A DNA stretch of 47,165 nt, taken from positions 1 to 47,165 of the forward strand of contig JAFYNR010000011.1 of NCBI GenBank assembly GCA_017548045.1. The letters run 5' to 3'. The position numbers and the translations under genes were made by a program. The DNA is from Clostridia bacterium (GTDB lineage: Bacteria; Bacillota; Clostridia; Oscillospirales; Acutalibacteraceae). The notes under the pieces were generated by a model. The model worked only from the letters and a program-made list of their open reading frames with translations. It ran no database searches and was not told the DNA's origin. Of the stretch, positions 1 to 6,280 are shown in pieces (within the stretch, counting starts at the first letter, position 1; every line of letters begins with the position of its first letter).

Positions 1-255
1 CCTCAACTGTTTTCGGGATTGAGAATTGCCGCCGCATACAGCGTTGTTGGTGCGGTTATAAGCGAATGGCTCGGAGGTTTCGGCGGTCTCGGTGTTTATA
101 TGACACGAGTGAAAAAAGCGTTTGCTTTTGACAAAATGTTTGCCGTTATCTTTCTTATTTCAGCCATTTCTCTGTCACTTATGGCGTTGGTCGGATTCGC
201 AGAGAAAAAATTTATGCCCTATCGTAACACAGATAAAAAAGGAGAAAAACTATGA
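1..255 (+). CDS. ABC transporter permease, ThiX-like, 5'-truncated by window edge
   Basis: This is the C-terminal end of a membrane permease whose start lies left of the window. The reading frame is open from base 1. The first residues match the cytoplasmic coupling (EAA-type) loop of SsuC/TauC/ThiX permeases, with A-x-S-V-V-G-A-V-I-S-E-W at about residues 11-22 of the fragment. One hydrophobic helix follows (about residues 45-62) and then a short charged tail. The stop overlaps the next start as ATGA, so the two are translationally coupled. With the binding protein and ATPase that follow, it forms a complete importer, probably for a thiamin pyrimidine precursor. The substrate is inferred from the binding protein, not from this fragment. 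A TPP riboswitch might lie upstream, outside the window. Confidence 0.85.
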   Translation, partial: PQLFSGLRIAAAYSVVGAVISEWLGGFGGLGVYMTRVKKAFAFDKMFAVIFLISAISLSLMALVGFAEKKFMPYRNTDKKGEKL

Positions 256-1235
256 AAAAATTAATTGCATTGATACTTTCGATTATAATTGTTTTCGGAT
301 TATCCGCTTGCGGAAAAACCGAGCAGGATAAAATAACAATCGTTCTTGACTGGACACCGAACACCAACCACACAGGCATTTTTGTTGCTGAAGCAAACGG
401 ATATTTCAAGGATGCAGGTCTGAATGTTGAGATTGTTCAGCCACCCGAAGGTGGCGCAACTGCATTGGTTGCTTCGGGCAAAGCGCAGTTCGGAGTTTCA
501 TTCCAGGATACACTTGCACCTGCATTTATCGGTGATAACCCCGTTCCTGTTACTGCGGTTGCCGCTGTTATTCAGCATAACACTTCAGGTATCATTTCAC
601 GCAAAGGCGAAGGAATGGACACCCCGAAAGGTCTTGAAGGCAAAAAATATGCAACGTGGGATCTTGACGTTGAAAAAGAAACAATCCGTGACGTTATGAA
701 AGCAGATGGCGGTAACTTCGACCTCGTTGAGCTTATTCCGTCAACGGTTACCGATGAAGTGTCGGCATTGAAAAGCGGTTCGGTTGATGCAATATGGATT
801 TTCTATGCTTGGGCAGGTATAGCTTGTCAGACCGCAGGCCTTGAAACTGATTATTTTGAATTTGCGGAAATTAATCCCGTGTTTGATTACTACACACCCG
901 TTATTATCGGCAATAACGATTGGCTTTCTGAAAATCCCGAAACAGCAAAGGCTTTTGTTGAAGCACTTTCAAAAGGATATACATATTCGGTTGAAAATCC
1001 CAAAGAAGCCGCAGACATTCTGATGAATGCCGCACCCGACCTTAAATCAAACAGCGAACTGGTTTATGCAAGTCAGGAATATCTTGCATCCGAATATATT
1101 TCAGATGCTTCAAAATGGGGCGAATTTGCCCCCGAGCGTTGGTCGGCATTTTATGAATGGCTGAACGAAAAGAATCTTCTTGAAGAAAAGCTCGATCCCG
1201 ATTTCGGCTTCACAAACGATTATCTTCCCGAATGA
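252..1235 (+). CDS. thiY: ABC transporter substrate-binding lipoprotein, ThiY-like (NMT1/THI5 family)
   Basis: This extracellular lipoprotein delivers substrate to the permease encoded just upstream. A signal peptide ends in a lipobox with the lipidated Cys at residue 20 (L-S-A-C). The mature protein begins with the LDWTPNTNHTGIFVA block typical of ThiY proteins, which bind formyl-aminopyrimidine salvaged for thiamin synthesis. The NMT1/THI5-like periplasmic-binding fold fills the rest, and 327 aa is the usual length. The start overlaps the permease stop by four bases and follows GGAG. The ATPase starts two bases after this stop, so all three genes form one operon. Pyrimidine specificity rests on family similarity; a riboflavin or other heterocycle binder of the same fold is possible. 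Confidence 0.85.
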   Translation: MKKLIALILSIIIVFGLSACGKTEQDKITIVLDWTPNTNHTGIFVAEANGYFKDAGLNVEIVQPPEGGATALVASGKAQFGVSFQDTLAPAFIGDNPVPVTAVAAVIQHNTSGIISRKGEGMDTPKGLEGKKYATWDLDVEKETIRDVMKADGGNFDLVELIPSTVTDEVSALKSGSVDAIWIFYAWAGIACQTAGLETDYFEFAEINPVFDYYTPVIIGNNDWLSENPETAKAFVEALSKGYTYSVENPKEAADILMNAAPDLKSNSELVYASQEYLASEYISDASKWGEFAPERWSAFYEWLNEKNLLEEKLDPDFGFTNDYLPE

Positions 1236-1236
1236 T

Positions 1237-1971
1237 ATGAATAAGTTAGAAGTAAAAAATATAAGCAAAAGTTTTGACGGAAAGCCTGTTTTGAAAGACG
1301 TTTCAATCGAGCTTAACCGTGGCGAATTGGTATGCTTGCTCGGGGTCAGCGGCGGAGGAAAAACAACACTATTTAACGTTATTTCGGGTTTGTTATCACC
1401 CGATAACGGTCAGGTTTTGCTCGATGGTGAAGACATCACAAATCAGTCGGGACACATAAGCTATATGCTCCAGAAAGATTTGCTCTTGCCTTACAGAACA
1501 ATTGAGGATAATGCCGCTTTGCCGCTGTTGCTGAAAGGCGAAAAGAAGAAAGATGCCCGAAAAAAAGTATCACCGCTTTTTGAACAATTCGGACTTGAGG
1601 GTACACAGAAGAAATATCCGTCCCAGCTTTCGGGCGGTATGCGTCAGCGTGCGGCACTTTTGCGGACATATATGTTTTCAAAAGACGTGGCTCTCCTTGA
1701 CGAGCCCTTTTCCGCGTTGGATACCATAACCAAAAGCTCAATGCACAAATGGTATCTGAACATAATGGAGAAAATTCAGCTTTCAACGCTGTTTATCACT
1801 CACGACATTGATGAGGCGATTCTTATTTCGGACAGAATTTATCTGCTTTCGGGCTCACCGGGAAAAATAGCGGGAGAAATAATTATCAATGAACCAAAGC
1901 CGCGCCGCGAAGATTTCAATCTGACGGCAGAATTTCTTGAGTATAAACGAAAAATTCTTTCGCTGCTGTAA
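1237..1971 (+). CDS. thiZ: ABC transporter ATP-binding protein, ThiZ-like (SsuB/TauB family)
   Basis: This cytoplasmic ATPase powers the importer encoded by the two preceding genes. Walker A is GVSGGGKTT at residues 36-44, the signature is LSGGM at 131-135, Walker B is VALLDEP at 151-157 and an H-loop (FITHD) follows. At 244 aa it is a normal single nucleotide-binding domain. I chose the ATG at 1237, two bases after the binding-protein stop, because the Met begins a typical N-terminus (MNKLEVKNISKSF); the frame opens further upstream, but that would overlap the previous gene by 56 bases. The next gene has its own strong promoter, so the operon probably ends here. Confidence 0.9.
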   Translation: MNKLEVKNISKSFDGKPVLKDVSIELNRGELVCLLGVSGGGKTTLFNVISGLLSPDNGQVLLDGEDITNQSGHISYMLQKDLLLPYRTIEDNAALPLLLKGEKKKDARKKVSPLFEQFGLEGTQKKYPSQLSGGMRQRAALLRTYMFSKDVALLDEPFSALDTITKSSMHKWYLNIMEKIQLSTLFITHDIDEAILISDRIYLLSGSPGKIAGEIIINEPKPRREDFNLTAEFLEYKRKILSLL

Positions 1972-2011
1972 AAGCAGGAAGGGTTGTTACCGAGATTTGA
2001 ATTATTATTTG

Positions 2012-2040
2012 TTGACATTTAAGTGCTTGTGATATATAAT
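2012..2040 (+). promoter_or_regulatory. sigma-A promoter of fba
   Basis: A perfect -35 TTGACA (2012-2017) and a perfect -10 TATAAT (2035-2040) are separated by 17 bases. Transcription would start near 2047, giving a leader of about 28 bases with GGAGAG before the fba start. The full consensus fits a highly expressed glycolytic gene. Confidence 0.88.
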
Positions 2041-2074
2041 ATTTTCGATAAATTTTTATAGGAGAGTGTAAACT

Positions 2075-2941
2075 ATGCCATTAGTAAACGCAAAAGAAAT
2101 GCTCACAAAAGCAAAGGCCGGTCACTATGCAGTCGGTCAGTTCAATATCAACAACCTTGAATGGACAAAGTCAATCCTTCTTACTGCTCAGGAAATGAAT
2201 TCACCCGTTATCCTCGGTGTATCCGAAGGTGCAGGTAAATATATGTGCGGCTACAAGACCGTTGTAGGTATGGTTGAAGGTATGCTTGAAGGCCTTAACA
2301 TCACTGTTCCCGTTGCACTTCACCTTGACCACGGCTCATACGAAGGCGCAAAGGCTTGCATTGAGGCTGGCTTCAGCTCAATTATGTTTGACGGTTCACA
2401 TTATCCCATCGATGAAAACATCGAAAAGACAAAGGAACTCGTTGCAATCTGCGAAGAAAAAGGTCTTTCAATCGAGGCTGAGGTTGGCTCAATCGGCGGC
2501 GAGGAAGATGGCGTTGTAGGTGCAGGCGAATGTGCTGACCCCAACGAATGCAAGATGATTGCTGACCTTGGTGTTACAATGCTTGCAGCAGGTATCGGCA
2601 ACATCCATGGCAAGTATCCCGAAAACTGGGCAGGTCTTTCATTTGAAACTCTTGCAGCAGTTCAGGAAAAGACAGGTACAATGCCTCTCGTTCTTCACGG
2701 CGGTACAGGTATTCCTGCGGATATGATTCAGAAGGCTATTTCACTCGGTGTTTCAAAGATCAACGTTAACACAGAGTGCCAGCTTGCATTCCAGGAAGCA
2801 ACAAGAAAGTACGTTGAAGAGGGCAAGGACCTTGTAGGTAAGGGCTTCGACCCCAGAAAGCTTCTTGCTCCCGGTGCAGAAGCAATCAAGGCTTGCGTAA
2901 GAGAAAAGATTGAACTTTTCGGTTCAGCCAACAAGGCATAA
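2075..2941 (+). CDS. fba: Class II fructose-1,6-bisphosphate aldolase
   Basis: This cytoplasmic zinc enzyme splits fructose-1,6-bisphosphate into glyceraldehyde-3-phosphate and dihydroxyacetone phosphate in glycolysis, and runs in reverse in gluconeogenesis. The HLDHG block at residues 83-87 supplies the catalytic Asp85 and the zinc ligand His86. The EAEVG segment, GNIHG (another zinc His), LHGGTG and the phosphate-binding K-I-N-V-N-T loop follow in the expected order. At 288 aa it is full length for the short bacterial class IIB type. The gene has its own consensus promoter and a strong terminator, so it is monocistronic. GC-rich third positions and frequent GTT, GGC and CTT codons suggest high expression. 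Confidence 0.97.
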   Translation: MPLVNAKEMLTKAKAGHYAVGQFNINNLEWTKSILLTAQEMNSPVILGVSEGAGKYMCGYKTVVGMVEGMLEGLNITVPVALHLDHGSYEGAKACIEAGFSSIMFDGSHYPIDENIEKTKELVAICEEKGLSIEAEVGSIGGEEDGVVGAGECADPNECKMIADLGVTMLAAGIGNIHGKYPENWAGLSFETLAAVQEKTGTMPLVLHGGTGIPADMIQKAISLGVSKINVNTECQLAFQEATRKYVEEGKDLVGKGFDPRKLLAPGAEAIKACVREKIELFGSANKA

Positions 2942-2965
2942 ATTGCTGTTATTTTAATCACGCTA

Positions 2966-2993
2966 AAGAGGGCATCCCGGATGCCCTCTTTTT
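2966..2993 (+). terminator. Rho-independent terminator after fba
   Basis: An eight-base stem GAGGGCAT (2968-2975) pairs with ATGCCCTC (2981-2988) across a CCCGG loop and is followed by TTTTT. It lies 25 bases after the fba stop. Confidence 0.9.
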
Positions 2994-3002
2994 GCTATGT
3001 AA

Positions 3003-3049
3003 AAACACAAAACCCCTTCGTGATGATACACGGCAGGGGTTTTGTGTTT
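3003..3049 (+). terminator. Long hairpin, possible second (bidirectional) terminator
   Basis: Fourteen bases at 3003-3016 (AAACACAAAACCCC) pair perfectly with 3036-3049. Inside the loop CGTG (3019-3022) pairs with CACG (3029-3032). The 3' arm reads GGGGTTTTGTGTTT, so a CCCC/GGGG core followed by a T-rich run could terminate on either strand. It sits only ten bases after the fba terminator, so its purpose is unclear. Confidence 0.45.
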
Positions 3050-3214
3050 GGATCGTCATTAAATTTTCTATATTTTACCATATATCCCTGTAAATGTCAA
3101 TGCTTTTTTGATAAAAACGTGACAAACCGTCACAACTTGTTGCTTATTCTGAATGGCAGGTTGCCGATAAAACATGAAGGTGTTAAATGACGTGTTACAG
3201 ATCAGGCAATATAC

Positions 3215-3229
3215 TCAACAATCTGTTGA
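3215..3229. promoter_or_regulatory. Inverted repeat upstream of the XRE gene, possible operator
   Basis: TCAACA-ATC-TGTTGA is a perfect six-base inverted repeat with a three-base centre. It ends 21 bases before the -35 box of the XRE regulator gene. Helix-turn-helix regulators of this kind often bind such palindromes near their own promoter; binding here is inferred. Confidence 0.3.
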
Positions 3230-3250
3230 AATAAATCACTTACCCGATTA

Positions 3251-3279
3251 TTGATTAACTTGGAAAAATTTTGTATAGT
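3251..3279 (+). promoter_or_regulatory. Promoter of the XRE regulator gene
   Basis: TTGATT (3251-3256) and TATAGT (3274-3279) have a 17-base spacer. The start point would fall at about 3286, inside or next to the GGGAGGAGG ribosome binding site (3285-3293), so the leader is very short. Confidence 0.6.
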
Positions 3280-3300
3280 AGTGTGGGAGGAGGTTATTAT

Positions 3301-4047
3301 ATGAATCTTTCAATTGGAGCTAATATCAAAAGAATCCGCATTGAGAAAAATCTGACACAGGAAGAGGTTGCCGCCCATCTGGGAATATCCTTTCAGGCAA
3401 TCAGTAAATGGGAAAGAGGCGATGGATACCCTGATATTGAAATGCTTCCGCCTTTGGCAAATTATCTGGGAATAACCGTTGACGAACTTCTGGGTGCCGG
3501 TGAATATGAAAAGAAAAACAGATATGATAAAATCAATGCCGAGTGGCAGAGCAACAATAAAAACGGGCTTAATGCAGAAAACGTTGAGCTTATGAGATGT
3601 GCACTCAGACAATTTCCCAACGATGCGCTTTTGCTGGTTCAGCTTTCAACCTCTCTTGAAAAAATTGACGGAACAGACCGTGAAAAAGAAAAATATCTTC
3701 GAGAATCAATAGCGGTTCAGGAGCAGATAATCAATTATTGCGGTGATTGCGAGGTGAGAGGTGCAACTCTCTATAACATCTGTTTTGCTTATTGGAAAAT
3801 CGGCGAGCACGAAAAAGCAATCGAGCAGGCAAAGAAACTGCCGAATCTCTATAAATCACGGGAGAATGCTTTGTCATATTTTTTGACGGGAGATGAGAAA
3901 AACAAAGTGTCGAGGGATGCGCTGGAGCCTCTTGTATGGGGAATTACTCACCATCTTACGGTGCTTGCCGAAACCGAAAACAACCCCGATTATCTTAAAA
4001 AAGCAGAAAAAATAAAGGCTATACTTTTTGAAACGATAATCCTATAA
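3301..4047 (+). CDS. XRE-family transcriptional regulator
   Basis: This is a DNA-binding regulator with an N-terminal Cro/C1-type helix-turn-helix (about residues 5-62; the recognition helix region reads LGISFQAISKWERG). An all-helical C-terminal part of about 180 residues resembles the tetratricopeptide-like sensor region of clostridial XRE proteins. I chose the ATG at 3301 because a very strong GGGAGGAGG lies just before it; the upstream in-frame start at 3271 lies in the promoter -10. The length is 248 aa. It is a single-gene unit with no obvious target next to it except the inverted repeat upstream of its own promoter. What it senses cannot be told from sequence. Confidence 0.85.
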   Translation: MNLSIGANIKRIRIEKNLTQEEVAAHLGISFQAISKWERGDGYPDIEMLPPLANYLGITVDELLGAGEYEKKNRYDKINAEWQSNNKNGLNAENVELMRCALRQFPNDALLLVQLSTSLEKIDGTDREKEKYLRESIAVQEQIINYCGDCEVRGATLYNICFAYWKIGEHEKAIEQAKKLPNLYKSRENALSYFLTGDEKNKVSRDALEPLVWGITHHLTVLAETENNPDYLKKAEKIKAILFETIIL

Positions 4048-4076
4048 GTCTGAAATATAACAATATTACGCACATT

Positions 4077-4319
4077 CGGGCATTTTTCTCTTTGACATAC
4101 GCCTGTATGCCTGCATCGAAGAAATGCCCGACTGCACGCAATCTGTTGCATTTCAGATGCAAAGCAGTTTTGAACGAGAAAATTTTCGTCGTGTCAAGGT
4201 GAAAATTTGCAGAAATACGAGGCTATTTCAAGAATTTTTAACGCAGACAGGGCGGAAAGGTTCCGTTCAAAACCTTATCGATTATCGTTTCAAAAAGTAT
4301 ACTTTCTGACGTGCAATAA
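4077..4319. other. Hairpin-rich non-coding stretch, possible dispersed element
   Basis: No credible gene lies between 4048 and 4361. CGGGCATTT (4077-4085) pairs with AAATGCCCG (4122-4130) around an inner hairpin CATAC-GCCT-GTATG (4096-4109). It is followed by TTGCAT-TTCAG-ATGCAA (about 4144-4160) and a GAAAATTTTC palindrome near 4180. Weak open frames crossing the region have no ribosome binding site, and one begins inside a hairpin arm. I recall similar conceptual small proteins (containing FRRVKVKI and RLFQEFLTQTG) annotated in gut Clostridia. If that memory is right, this is a repeated intergenic element rather than a gene. Confidence 0.4.
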
Positions 4320-4323
4320 AAAG

Positions 4324-4349
4324 CGGCACACTTCAGACGAAGTGTGCCG
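4324..4349. terminator. Bidirectional terminator between XRE and the coaD operon
   Basis: CGGCACACTTC (4324-4334) pairs perfectly with GAAGTGTGCCG (4339-4349) across an AGAC loop. On the minus strand the stem is followed by CTTTTTATT, ending the coaD operon; on the plus strand by TTATATTTTTG. Confidence 0.9.
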
Positions 4350-4361
4350 TTATATTTTTGA

Positions 4362-5144
4362 TTATTCTTCAATTTTGCCTGCGGCGGGCTTTTCGATTTT
4401 GCCTGTAACGTTTCTGATATTGTCACGGGCGGTCTGAATCTGGCTGAGGCTTGCGGCAACGGCTTCGTTTGCGGTGCTCATAATATCCTCAATGAAATCG
4501 CCTGCTGCAATTCTGATTTCAGCTGACCATTTGTTAGCCTTATCAATAGCCTCATCAGAGGTCTTTCTTGCTTCGTCAATCATTCTTGCAGCCTGCTCTG
4601 TTGCGGCATTGACAATGTTTTCTGCCTGAGCCTTTGCACCTGCAAGCGTTGAAGCGGCTTCGTCCTGTGCATTCTTTGCGATTGACTCTGCGGCAGCCTT
4701 TGCCTGAACAACAATTTCGCTGCTTTCTACCATTGATGCTGCCTCAAGCTGAGCGTTTGCTCTGATGATTTTTGCATCCTCGGTTGCGGTGTCTCTGATC
4801 TGCTTTGCCTGAGCTTCGGCCTCTGCAACCTTGTTCTTTGAATAATCCTCTGTTTTGAGAACGAGTGCTCTCACCTTATCCTCTGCGGATGAAATGAGCG
4901 CTCTTGATTTTTCCTGAGCACCGGTAACGCAGTTAACCGCTTCATCCTTTGCTTTGATGAGGATGTTGTTTCTGTCGGCAACGATAGCTCTTGCCTGTGT
5001 GATTTCACCGGGGAGGTTGAGTCTGATATCCTCAATAGCCGTTCTGATTGCGGCGGCATCTACGCCGGTTTTGCTTGACAGGGGAACCTTTGAACCCGAA
5101 TCAATAATATCTTCAATCTGGTCAAGTAAGCTTTCAATGTTCAT
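4362..5144 (-). CDS. Coiled-coil protein linked to coaD, long form
   Basis: This conserved clostridial protein is often annotated as 'ATPase' or 'H+-ATPase subunit H-like' because its alanine-rich coiled coil resembles rotor stalk subunits. The conserved head is MNIESLLDQIEDIIDSG and, further on, the block D-I-R-L-N-L-P-G-E-I at about residues 42-51. The rest is an almost unbroken helix with A-E-A-Q-A-K-type heptads to about residue 230, ending in a Lys/Glu/Ala tail. At 260 aa it is longer than the roughly 150-200 aa homologs I recall, apparently through extra coiled-coil repeats. The start overlaps the coaD stop as ATGA, so translation is coupled. It has no ATPase motif. The function is unknown; a division or scaffold role is only a guess. 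Confidence 0.8.
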   Translation of the reverse strand: MNIESLLDQIEDIIDSGSKVPLSSKTGVDAAAIRTAIEDIRLNLPGEITQARAIVADRNNILIKAKDEAVNCVTGAQEKSRALISSAEDKVRALVLKTEDYSKNKVAEAEAQAKQIRDTATEDAKIIRANAQLEAASMVESSEIVVQAKAAAESIAKNAQDEAASTLAGAKAQAENIVNAATEQAARMIDEARKTSDEAIDKANKWSAEIRIAAGDFIEDIMSTANEAVAASLSQIQTARDNIRNVTGKIEKPAAGKIEE

Positions 5145-5641
5145 TTTGTAATCCTGTTCCTTTCTTTTATTCGTCTGATTATATCTTCGCATACCTCTGA
5201 GGGGACAAATTCGCTTATATCTCCGCCGAACTCGCAAACCTGCTTTACAACGCTTGATGAGAGATACATATTCTCTGCATTAGCCGTAAGAAAAACGGTT
5301 TCAAGCTCGGGATTGAGTTTTTTATTGGTCAGCGCCTGCTGGAATTCATATTCGAAGTCTGATACCGCACGAAGGCCTTTTACTACTGCACAGGCACCTT
5401 TTTCTTTTGCGTATTTGGCAAGCAGACCGCTGTTTGTTTCGATTTCAACATTGTTTATATCCGTCAGACTGCGTTTGAGTAAGTCAACACGCTCATCAAC
5501 GGTGAAGTAGCCCGCAGGCTTATGATAATTTATCATTACCACCACAATAACCTTATCAAAAAGCTTTGCGGCACGGCGGATAACGTCGATATGACCTATT
5601 GTAACCGGGTCGAAGCTGCCGGGGCAAATTGCGGTTTTCAT
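5141..5641 (-). CDS. coaD: Phosphopantetheine adenylyltransferase
   Basis: This enzyme transfers AMP from ATP to 4'-phosphopantetheine, giving dephospho-CoA, the fourth of five steps in coenzyme A synthesis. The nucleotidyltransferase motif GSFDPVTIGH at residues 8-17 includes the T/HxGH signature. The VVKGLRAVSDFEYEFQ block near residue 87 and the LSSSVVKQV block near residue 127 are typical of bacterial CoaD. At 166 aa it is full length. It starts three bases after the rsmD stop and overlaps the coiled-coil gene downstream by four bases. The rsmD-coaD pairing is common in Firmicutes. Confidence 0.97.
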   Translation of the reverse strand: MKTAICPGSFDPVTIGHIDVIRRAAKLFDKVIVVVMINYHKPAGYFTVDERVDLLKRSLTDINNVEIETNSGLLAKYAKEKGACAVVKGLRAVSDFEYEFQQALTNKKLNPELETVFLTANAENMYLSSSVVKQVCEFGGDISEFVPSEVCEDIIRRIKERNRITK

Positions 5642-5644
5642 TGG

Positions 5645-6184
5645 TCATCCTTCCTTCCGGTAAACGGTAACAGCCGTTTTGCTGTATTTATATTCTTTTG
5701 TTTTTATGAGTGAGCCGTAGCTGTCGTCAAGCTCTTCTCTGAAGGGATGCTCACAGATAACTGCACCGCCTTCGGAAATCAGGCCTTCGATTTTTGGAAG
5801 CGCCTTCTGAAGCAAGCCTTTTTCATAGGGAGGGTCAAGAAAAGCAAGGTCGAAAACTCTGTCTGTCATCGAAAGAAAAGCGATTGAATCGGTCTGAACA
5901 ACGGTTGCACGGGAATCAAGCTTTGTTTTTGCCAGATTTTCTTTAACGATTTTAACCGCATTCTTATCGGCATCAACAAACACTGCACTTTCGGCGCCTC
6001 TGCTCAGTGCTTCAATTCCCAGCTGACCCGAGCCTGCAAACAAGTCAAGAATACGTCTGCCTTCAATTTCAAACTGAAATGCACTGAAAACAGCCTCCTT
6101 CACCTTGTCTGTGGTGGGGCGCACGTCGTTGCCTTCAAGAGTTCTGAGGACCATTCCTCTCGCTGTTCCGGTAATTACTCTCAT
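5645..6184 (-). CDS. rsmD: 16S rRNA (guanine(966)-N2)-methyltransferase
   Basis: This S-adenosylmethionine-dependent enzyme methylates G966 of 16S rRNA in the 30S subunit. The N-terminal MRVITGTARG is characteristic, the SAM-binding motif I is LDLFAGSGQLGIEAL at residues 46-60, and the catalytic DPPY is at 117-120. I chose the ATG at 6184 because GGAGGAATTATA precedes it; the frame opens nine codons further upstream without a binding site. The length is 179 aa. It is the first gene of an rsmD-coaD-coiled-coil operon with its own promoter behind uvrC. Confidence 0.95.
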   Translation of the reverse strand: MRVITGTARGMVLRTLEGNDVRPTTDKVKEAVFSAFQFEIEGRRILDLFAGSGQLGIEALSRGAESAVFVDADKNAVKIVKENLAKTKLDSRATVVQTDSIAFLSMTDRVFDLAFLDPPYEKGLLQKALPKIEGLISEGGAVICEHPFREELDDSYGSLIKTKEYKYSKTAVTVYRKEG

Positions 6185-6214
6185 TATAATTCCTCCGCAG
6201 AGTATTATCAATCT

Positions 6215-6244
6215 ATTATCGCACTAAATATAATAATATGTCAA
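6215..6244 (-). promoter_or_regulatory. Promoter of the rsmD-coaD operon
   Basis: On the minus strand TTGACA (6244-6239) and GATAAT (6220-6215) are 18 bases apart, with a TGC extension directly before the -10. Transcription would begin near 6208, about 24 bases before the rsmD start. Confidence 0.8.
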
Positions 6245-6280
6245 GATTAAATACATACAAATGGTAAAAAAGTTGTAAAA

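Noticed and set aside
2981-3190. Open frame of 69 codons after fba
   Set aside because: It starts inside the fba terminator and runs through a 14-base hairpin, with no ribosome binding site.
4124-4437. Two short plus-strand open frames after the XRE gene
   Set aside because: One begins in a hairpin arm and neither has a ribosome binding site. They run into the coaD operon terminator and the converging gene.
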